Below, piece after piece: positions 56,628 through 64,000 of a stretch of DNA of 64,000 nt. Source of the stretch: Sipunculus nudus. Taxonomy: Eukaryota; Annelida; Sipuncula; Golfingiida; Sipunculidae. Below the pieces are notes generated by a model. It saw nothing but the letters and a program-made list of their open reading frames with translations, did not search any database and had not been told where the DNA came from. The translations under genes and the position numbers were made by a program. Each line of letters opens with the position of its first letter. The first letter of the stretch is position 1. Location of the stretch: contig CM049311.1 in the NCBI GenBank assembly GCA_026874595.1, forward strand, positions 10,695,676-10,759,675, given 5' to 3'.

Positions 56628-56850
56628 TGTGTAGCGAGGTTTAATAAATTGCCTTTTAATGTGACTGTTTTCCGTGGTTGATGTTTACATCAGCTGCTGT
56701 CGGAATATAATCAAATCACGATTACATGAAAATGTCATGTACGTGGACATTAATATGTAACGCCAGACAACTACAGTGATCTAGGCTGTGGAGTGGAGCG
56801 TTTTCCCTCACACTATTACACGAAGCACTTAACGCTGAGATAGTAGATAT
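56628..56850 (+). repeat. ~230-bp direct repeat, copy 1
   Basis: It matches 58482-58720: GTATAAGGTGTGTAGCGAG, TGGTTGATGTT, CACGTGGACATT-like block, and ATATGTAACxxCxG. Non-coding. Confidence 0.8.
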
Positions 56851-57059
56851 ATTACAAATCGATCAAACTGTGATACAAGCAAGGAATTCGGCACCTTCGG
56901 CAATAATTCGGCAACTTAAGTCTCTTTCAGATATTGGTCGGAGCAACTTCAATTTCGGCTATTTTTTCAAAATGTCCCTATTTCCGTGTATTGTTTTTGT
57001 GTGTTTGGCGTATTGTTTCTGCGTGAAGCCCTTTTGTTCCATACCAAGTTTGCTTGTGC

Positions 57060-57800
57060 GTCGTTACTGGTGGGCAGGTGGCAGATTACTATCGCGAATG
57101 GTGGCCTTGGGACACAGGGTGGCCTCAGGCCACATGGTGCCCTTGGAACACCGGGTTGGCCTCAGGCCACCAGCCCGCGGTGCACCCTTCTCGATCTGTT
57201 TCATTCCGCAAATAGGCCACCAGGATACATAGCATTATACTTGTGGTGTCCTCAGGCCACCAGGGGGTATACAGGATTATACCTGTGGTGGCCGTAGGCC
57301 ACGAGGATACACAGCATCATACCTTGTGTATCCCTAGGCCACCATGATCTACCAGCATCATACCTGTGGTGTCCTTAGGCAACCAGAGTTTGTAGCATCA
57401 TACTTGTGTTGTCTTAGCTTAGGCCACCAGGATATACAGCATTATACATGCGATGTCCTTATTGCACCAGGGTATAAAGCATCGTCCTTATGGTGTCCTT
57501 AGGCCATCAGGGTATACAGCATTATACATGTGGTGTCCTAAGGCTACCAGGGTATACAGAATCATACCTGTGGTGTTCTTGAATGAAAAAGTATACTAAC
57601 AAAATATTATAGTCTAAATTCTGAGTTTTTCATGGAACTATTTACGATATTGGCGGAAGAAAACAGATCGAGAAGGGTGGACAGCGGGTCTCTGGCCACC
57701 CGATGTTCCAAGGCCACCATATCGCCCAAGGCCACCCGGTGTCCCAAGGCCACCATTCGCGAAAGTAATCAGCCAACTGCTGCTGGTGGACAACACAAAG
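57060..57800. mobile_element. Foldback-like inverted repeat with minisatellite loop
   Basis: Sequence at about 57060-57205 (GATTACTATCGCGAATGGTG through CCCTTCTCGATCTGTTT) recurs as its reverse complement at about 57650-57800. The arms are about 145-150 bp and clearly but imperfectly matched, and they enclose a ~440-bp loop made largely of 40-42-bp tandem repeats. The layout resembles foldback transposons or a large DNA hairpin. Open frames across the arms are not protein-like. Confidence 0.75.
57203..57600 (+). repeat. 40-42-bp minisatellite, about nine diverged units
   Basis: Units have the form GGCCACCAGGGTATACAGCA followed by TTATACCTGTGGTGTCCTTA, with many substitutions and small indels. 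Unit junctions are near-palindromic (GGCCTCAGGCC type), linking them to the flanking inverted arms. Confidence 0.75.
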
Positions 57801-58481
57801 ACGAACGAAGACCCGGAAAGGCGCTCAAACCACTGGGAGAGATCCACGTGGTGGACATCAGTGCTTCAGTGACTCACAACAATAGTAATTTTTCTCTCCC
57901 TCTCTCTGTCTCTCTCCTGGTCTAACAGTCTGTCTGTCTGTCTATCCTGCATTTACAATATTATGTGATTGTTCATTTCTGTAACACTCTAGGCAGTCTC
58001 ATTTTTTGTAGACTGGTCTCAGGTTCATCACAGGTTTTAATATCCGTAATGGAGGACCATGCAGCAGACATGGCCTGCGTATCAACTAAATTGTTTGATT
58101 CAATCTCTCCTAACCCCTCCTAACACCCATTTTTTGAGATTTTTTTTCTTCAGTATATTCTTTGCGGAAACGTCGTTACGGTACCCCACCTTCAATGCTC
58201 ACTTCAGGTTACTGATTCAATATTGCAGTAGAGTCGCTATGCTTTAGGTTGTAGGTCTTCTGGTCTTCCTCAGCGGTGAAAGCTGATCTCTAGCTATATA
58301 GAGTATGTCATTATATATCAGTTAGAAAGGTACAGGTAACATATGTTTATTATTTTTTCTCTTCGTCATAATAAAATGGCATTTATACTGTCTTGATGGT
58401 GTTTCCCGCATGCATAAATACTGCTGTATGTGTATAAAAAATAGACTGCTCCATGCAGACGTGTATATTGTACATATATAT

Positions 58482-58720
58482 CGTGTATAAGGTGTGTAGC
58501 GAGTATTAATATATTACCCTTTAATGTGATTATTGTCCTTGGTTGATGTTATCATCAGGTACGGGCGGTATTTGTTCAAATCACAATAGTAGGAAAATAA
58601 GTCATGCACGTGGACATTTATATGTAACATCCGGAGGCATATTGCTTTGTAGGGGAGGGTTAACCATCATATCATAACACAAAGCATTCAACGCCGAGAA
58701 GGGCCTGGATATTGAATGGT
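58482..58720 (+). repeat. ~230-bp direct repeat, copy 2
   Basis: Second copy of 56628-56850, in the same orientation; the two copies bracket the foldback-like element. Confidence 0.8.
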
Positions 58721-59654
58721 GTAATATTCACTTGAATTAGAATATTGTCTGTATCAGGTATTAGCGAAGAACTATATTGTAATTCCATGACTATTTAATG
58801 CAACGCAAAGTTTAATTTTCAACTTATTTGTTTATCCAGCATTGTTCATAGGATTTTTTCATACATTATAATTATAGAGTTGACAATGATTTGAACACTT
58901 AATTTATTTTCTTTATTATCCCTGATCAATCATTTCTTATGTCGGCATGCAATTATAGAAAATTGCCAACACTCATCCATGTAATTCTTTTGCATGATGT
59001 TGAAATGACCACAACACGTATCTTCAACAAATCTGGAAACAGATTTCACCTAAACAGTGTCTAGGGAGAGCACGTGCATAAGTTTCTGTTTATGTTTACC
59101 GCGTCACACTGCGAAATACATCCACAGGTTTGCCAATAATAAAATATGTTTCACGGACAAATACCATCCGTTGGTTATATTTGGGATAGATGTTGTCGAT
59201 ACAGACTCTTTATTTGCTCCAATCACTTGGGTTTGGTTTTTTACTATTCCCAGGCGAAATAGCATGCTGTGCTTATAATTTTCGATAGGAGATCTATCCT
59301 TGACACTCATATTTATGCCTTCTTATGTGGAGAATAGGGATGTTCTAGTCCAAAATATCCTCGTCTCTGTCGGAAGAATCAATTATTCCCAGCATATTTA
59401 GATCATCCAGTATAACAAAATCCACGCTGATAATAAACGCTGTACAAGGTTTTAATAATATCGGGGTTAAAGCTATGAGATAAGATAAATTTATTGAACC
59501 CATACAAATACAGAAATTCGTTTGGCTGTTGACGCAATACATGCAGACTTAATATATACAAAAAGCTAATAGCTAATAGTTATTATCACTTATATCACCT
59601 GAAAGCCATTCTAATCGTTAACAGTTATATATTGATAAGAGGTGCATGTTTTGT

Positions 59655-60150
59655 CCGGTGCCTGTTGTTCTCTCTCATGAGGTAGTTTTTCTCTGGTAAC
59701 AAGTATTCTCACTGATAAGTTCTGTTCTCGCTAATGACTGCTCTCTTAAACAATGGAATGTTCTCTCTGATAAAATCGGATCTGTCTGATGAGATTTTCT
59801 GTCTGATACGATCTGTTCTCGCTAATATCTGCTGTCTTTAATAAGGTATGTTTTCTTTGATAAGGTCTGTTATGTCTGATAAGATATGTTCCCGCTGATA
59901 AGTTCCGTGCTCGCTGATATCTGCTCTCTCTAATAAGTTCTATTATTTTTGTTTATAAAATCTGTTCTGTCTGATACGAGAGGTTACTGCTGACAAGGCT
60001 ATGTTCTCACTTATAAGGTCTGTTGTACCCGGTATGGTCTGTTCCACCCGATATGATCTGTTCTCTCTGACAAGATCATTTTTGTCTTACAAGGCTTGTT
60101 CTGTCTGATAATATCTGTTGTTCCTGACAGATTTGTTCTCCTTTTCCCGC
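59655..60150 (+). repeat. Degenerate ~22-bp tandem repeat upstream of the MOLO1-like gene
   Basis: Many copies of TCTGTTCTCTCTGATAAGG with substitutions and small indels, ending about 300 bp before the start codon at 60457. Confidence 0.75.
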
Positions 60151-60456
60151 TGATATCAGCTGGTCTCTCTCCTATTGTCTATTTTCGCATGATAAAACCT
60201 TACCCCCATGTAACCAACTCCGTGTATCAGGTCGATGCATCCACCAATGCGTAAAGTTCTGGACCAATCTTGCAAGATGCAGTCACCCGTGGAGGGCCGG
60301 CCCCTCCCTCATAGGTTTAACCTTATGTATAATGCAAGTTCAGAACATAGAACCGTATCTCGGCCATGACGCCAGTACAGCGAGGTTACTGCCCATACAA
60401 AGGCATCACATTGGCCCGTAAACAGTTATAGGAATTGCTTGTAAATATCGACCTCA

Positions 60457-61883
60457 ATGCTGAACATGTTTAGGTTAAGGTGTCTGGAGTTTTTCATTTT
60501 AGTTTTTACTACAACATGGTGCATTGGAATGTCATCATGGAATCCGGAAGACTTCCCCAACCCCCGGCGTGACGTCAACAGCTGTGGGCGAGGTGGGAAG
60601 AAATCCTGGGTTTGTGACCCCAACCAAATCTTGACCCCTGGTCAAGGTAGGTAGTGTAGTTATATTATATATACAACTCTATACAGGGCCAGGCGGAAGG
60701 TGATTTGAATGATATTACTTTATTATTTAAAATATTTCGTGCTTTCGTGTTATGGTGCATGGAAATTATCTAATATGAAAAAGAAACATCAGTTATGATA
60801 TGAAGAATGAAAACAATTGTAAGCAGTCATTCTACTGCACATACTGCACCCTGACTTGTGCACTTATACTCCTTTTATCGAATATTGTGTACTCCATAAA
60901 GTTGAAGTGTTTTTACGAACTATAAATGTCTCTGACAGGTCTAAATAAAATAAATTGTGTCATGGATGTCTAAAGGTTTTATTTAACTTACATCAGTTAC
61001 AAATTTCAAATCCTATTTTAAAATCTTTTAATGAAGTTTGGATGAAGATTCGGATAGCTTTATCGTAATATATTCTCTTATTTAAGTTGCTACCTATTCA
61101 CACTTGAATAATCAACTTTTTGAAGTGATTTTTATAGAGATTAATAATTATATCATGTCAACTCACGCCAGCGTTTCAAAAGTAAATATAAATCATAGTG
61201 CCTTGATTACATAATTTCAGCTGATTCACTGGATCTTGCAATACAAGACATGATGGCAAGTCTTGACTGTTTGTGTCCGGGTTGTATCCTCCCTTTCCCG
61301 GTAGGCGTCGCCATCGTGTCCTCAATTGGTGACAGGTGAAGTTTCAACAGAATTGAACAAATTTGTTAAATGTTATGATGTTCGTTTGTTATTACTCTTT
61401 ACATTTGTTGACTCTTTCTCTTACTCTTTATATATTTAGTAAAAAGTCTATAATTAAATAATTTTTAATTATGAAAGCAGGTATCTTCTCTCATTCATTT
61501 GATTGCTCTTGATCACTGTGTGTACTAACTACTGAGTCGGCGAAAAAAAATAGTCATTGGCTAAATTAATTGTACCTTTTATGGGGAAAATTACTAAAAA
61601 TAAATCTTAAGTAATATTGTATTATTGATGGTAAAATAACGAGCAGACTGTGTGATCCTGGCTTCTTTTGTCAGTTTGTATGTATATCTTAAGAGTATAA
61701 TATTTTATTATTTACTAGGCAAGGATGTAAACTAATACTGAGATTTGTAATCCTTCTTTATATATTATCAGTAGTCATGGAAATGAAACCGCTGAGTTTG
61801 CCCGCTACCTCCGTGACAAATCATGGAAGTTCGGTAATTGTTCGGATGACGTCATCATCGTGTTCTCCCGACACACGTCTCAG
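60457..61883 (+). CDS. MOLO1/TPM-domain-like secreted or membrane protein, 3' end beyond window
   Basis: Three exons join in frame: 60457-60646 (phase 1 end, CAAG|GTAGGT), 61221-61335 (after TTTCAG, ends GACAG|GTGAAG) and 61772-61883 (after ATCAG, ends TCTCAG|GTGTGT). Residues 1-24 form a signal peptide with the hydrophobic core FFILVFTTTW. Then come WNPEDFPNPRRDVNSCGRGG and WVCDPNQIL, a conserved N-terminal pattern of MOLO-1-type proteins, then Cys-rich CLCPGC, VGVAIVSSIGDR, and FARYLRDKSW followed by CSDDVIIVFS, typical of the TPM fold. In nematodes MOLO-1 is an auxiliary subunit of levamisole-type acetylcholine receptors; whether this protein does that is unknown. The expected remaining exons are not found before 64000, and the last intron holds a dispersed repeat. 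Confidence 0.68.
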
Positions 61884-61914
61884 GTGTGTGGTATTTATAA
61901 ATTCATATGTTTTA

Positions 61915-62805
61915 GCTGAGTTGACTGAAAGTCATCTGAGCTATAGCGATCACTCTTGGGCCGTCGTCTGTCCGTCCATTAACAATGCACAAATCGTAAT
62001 CTTTGGACCTGGAAACTTCTAACTGAACACATGTGATCCGGATTTTTTTAAGATTTATTGGGCTCGATATTATCCCTCCTCCGAATAATTCAAAGTTTAA
62101 TACGAAAGCTCCAATATCTGAATGACAAATGCATTGATTGTCACGAATCTTTGCATGCATTTTGATCATGCAGTGGACTTCTTCATCAGTGTATGAAGAC
62201 TGGTGGCGCCACCAGTATTTTTTTTTAATTTTACGCATTTTTTTCTTAATTTCAGACCTTCAAATGAAGCAGGACGGCCGAATATACGACACAAACCGTA
62301 ACTATACATGAGGGGAGGTCCTAGGCAAATCTCCTTGGAAACCTAAATTGAGTTCATGGTGACCTGTATTTTGCTTACTACGGGCCGAAAACATGATTTT
62401 TAGCACTTAGTGAGTCAGACGGACACAAATTGTATCTACTAGCCTTAGAATCATTTCACGTGACATCTAGGGAAGTCTTGAGCAAATCTCCATGGAAACC
62501 TGAAATTAGATCATGGTGATCCCTCTATACTCTGCAAGATATGTGACAGATCATGATTTGAGGCCCCTATAGGACATATTTGCATGAATTGTTAACGTTG
62601 CACCTAGAAACTTCTTACTTAGCATCTTGGGAGTTCCTTGTAAAATCTTCGTGGAAAGCCTAAATAAGGTCAGTGAAACCTATTTCTGAGGACTATTGGC
62701 AAAATGCATGATTTTGAGCACTCTGGGAGTCATTTAACCCTTTTTTCAAGGTTCCTTGAATTCAGCTGAGCGTCATGGTCCATGGGCCACTTGTTTAATT
62801 TGTTG
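61915..62805 (+). repeat. Second copy of the left-end dispersed repeat, inside the MOLO1-like gene
   Basis: It starts with a head absent from the first copy (GTCATCTGAGCTATAGCGAT), continues through the ATGCATTGAT, TTTGCATGCAT and GGTGGCGCCACC blocks, then ~165-bp subunits with CTCCTTGGAAACCTAAAT. It ends CAGCTGAGCGTCATGGTCCA. Same strand as copy 1. From memory, similar ends are common in bivalve sequences; I cannot verify that here. Confidence 0.8.
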
Positions 62806-64000
62806 TTAATTTGCCCTCTTTTTTCATTTTAAATGTTTGTGATGGAGGTCATCGCTTCCATTTTTATATTGCTGACTTTAATACTCATTATCCAAGTATT
62901 TACATTTGCACAATAACGCTTAAGGACTACTTGACAGGCACGTTACATATCCTATTCATATCCTGGTCTAAATTATGCCCGGTTTAGCGATTAAAAATTA
63001 TCCCCTCTTCAAATTAACAGGGGGGGGGGGTTAATCTGATTTCAGTTGAAGAAAATCCCCGGTAACTTGAATTCTATTTCAGATTACCCTCGGATGACAC
63101 TTAAAAGTGATTTCAGACTACCCTTAAGATTTCAAATTACCCCTTCATAATTGTTTTCATTTTATGATTGTTTCCTTGAAATTGATATAATTTCGTTATG
63201 ATTTCCTAGATTGGCTTGAATCTATGTTTACATTTTGTTTGCATATAGATTGCCATGAGTCCAAATAAATGTAATTTACAATTTAATTAACATTTTTCGA
63301 CAACCCTAGACTGATTCCATAATTTTTATTTTTGTACCTTTCAGGTGTTTTATTAATATTTTAAAGCATATGAATTCACCGTTTGGTTAAATCAGCGAGG
63401 GAATAAAATAAACAAGGGGGGGGGGGGGGTTACCTGATATTACGTTCTGACTCCCCCCCCTCCCCGGTTGTATTCTGAAATCGTTTTCAGAACCTTAAGG
63501 TAAACTTAAGGTATAATCGGGTCCTTGGTGTATAATCATCCCCACTACTGGATCGACACCGACAAACTCAGAAGGCGTCTTCATAGTATATATAATTACA
63601 CTTCCAAATACTGTTCCCATTTTATTAAACATTCGGGTTTGGCTGATCAGATTTGAATCCTCCCCTCCCCTGCTGACCAATCGACCGCCGGGCTGATCCA
63701 TCTTTAGCAAATGCCCCTCGAAGAACCCGGACTAGGCCACAGCAAAATGACTCAAACATAAAACTGAAAAATTCATAAAGATTTACTTAATTTTGTTTGT
63801 TTTCACTATCTTACGCATTTTTAACAAATATATATTCTAAGTTTCCTTCGACTCCAATAAAATGACGAATCTTACTCTTTGTTTTTCTTTTTGTCGATTT
63901 GGTGACATTTATAAGCTATATATAAAAGTCACTCCATCGTCCACATGAAATTTAATTGAGAAAAGGATCATATGACCAGTAACGTTGGTACTTTTAAAAC

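Noticed and set aside
57632-57925. 97-codon frame and its antisense partner
   Set aside because: It sits in one arm of the inverted repeat; the matching frame in the other arm is not conserved.

Overview
The window is eukaryotic nuclear DNA, most likely from a marine lophotrochozoan and plausibly a bivalve mollusc. It is AT-rich and gene-poor, with short exons, GT-AG introns, long microsatellites and many dispersed repeats. The organism call is inference: it rests on gene structure and on repeat types I associate with molluscs, not on a database match.

Three host genes can be supported. (1) On the minus strand, 36901 to 19857, 16 coding exons join without any frame break into a 620-residue sodium/solute symporter of the SLC5A8/SLC5A12 (sodium-coupled monocarboxylate transporter) type, from start codon to stop codon. 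(2) On the minus strand, 13950 to 12943, lies an intronless 335-residue basic, coiled-coil-prone protein of unknown function. (3) On the plus strand from 60457, three exons encode the start of a secreted or membrane-anchored protein with a MOLO1/TPM-like domain. Its 3' end lies beyond the window.

The rest is mostly mobile DNA and repeats. From left to right: an array of ~340-bp units (about 0.4-2.4 kb); a decayed CR1/L2-group LINE on the minus strand (about 5.95-9.3 kb); a GC-richer CCAAT-containing island (10.2-10.9 kb); the orphan gene; two abutting copies of a dispersed repeat (15.7-16.3 kb); a 797-bp hAT-type element with 8-bp target duplications (16963-17759); the symporter gene (19.9-36.9 kb); SINE-like units and a repeat built on nuclear-receptor half-sites (39.4-43.1 kb); a possible PIF/Harbinger-type element (46120-47877); a nearly full-length L1/Tx1-type LINE on the plus strand with a perfect 15-bp target duplication (47990-54194); a foldback-like hairpin element with a minisatellite loop (57.06-57.8 kb); and the MOLO1-like gene, whose third intron carries another copy of the repeat seen at the left end.

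Two structures deserve most attention. In the symporter intron after coding exon 13, a satellite starts at the splice donor itself: twenty 70-bp units in exact register, 18 of which repeat the donor-like core GTAAGTA. In the plus-strand LINE, a 216-bp MITE with 8-bp target duplications sits inside ORF1, and its length accounts exactly for the frame break there. The only other defect seen in that LINE is one in-frame stop in ORF2.
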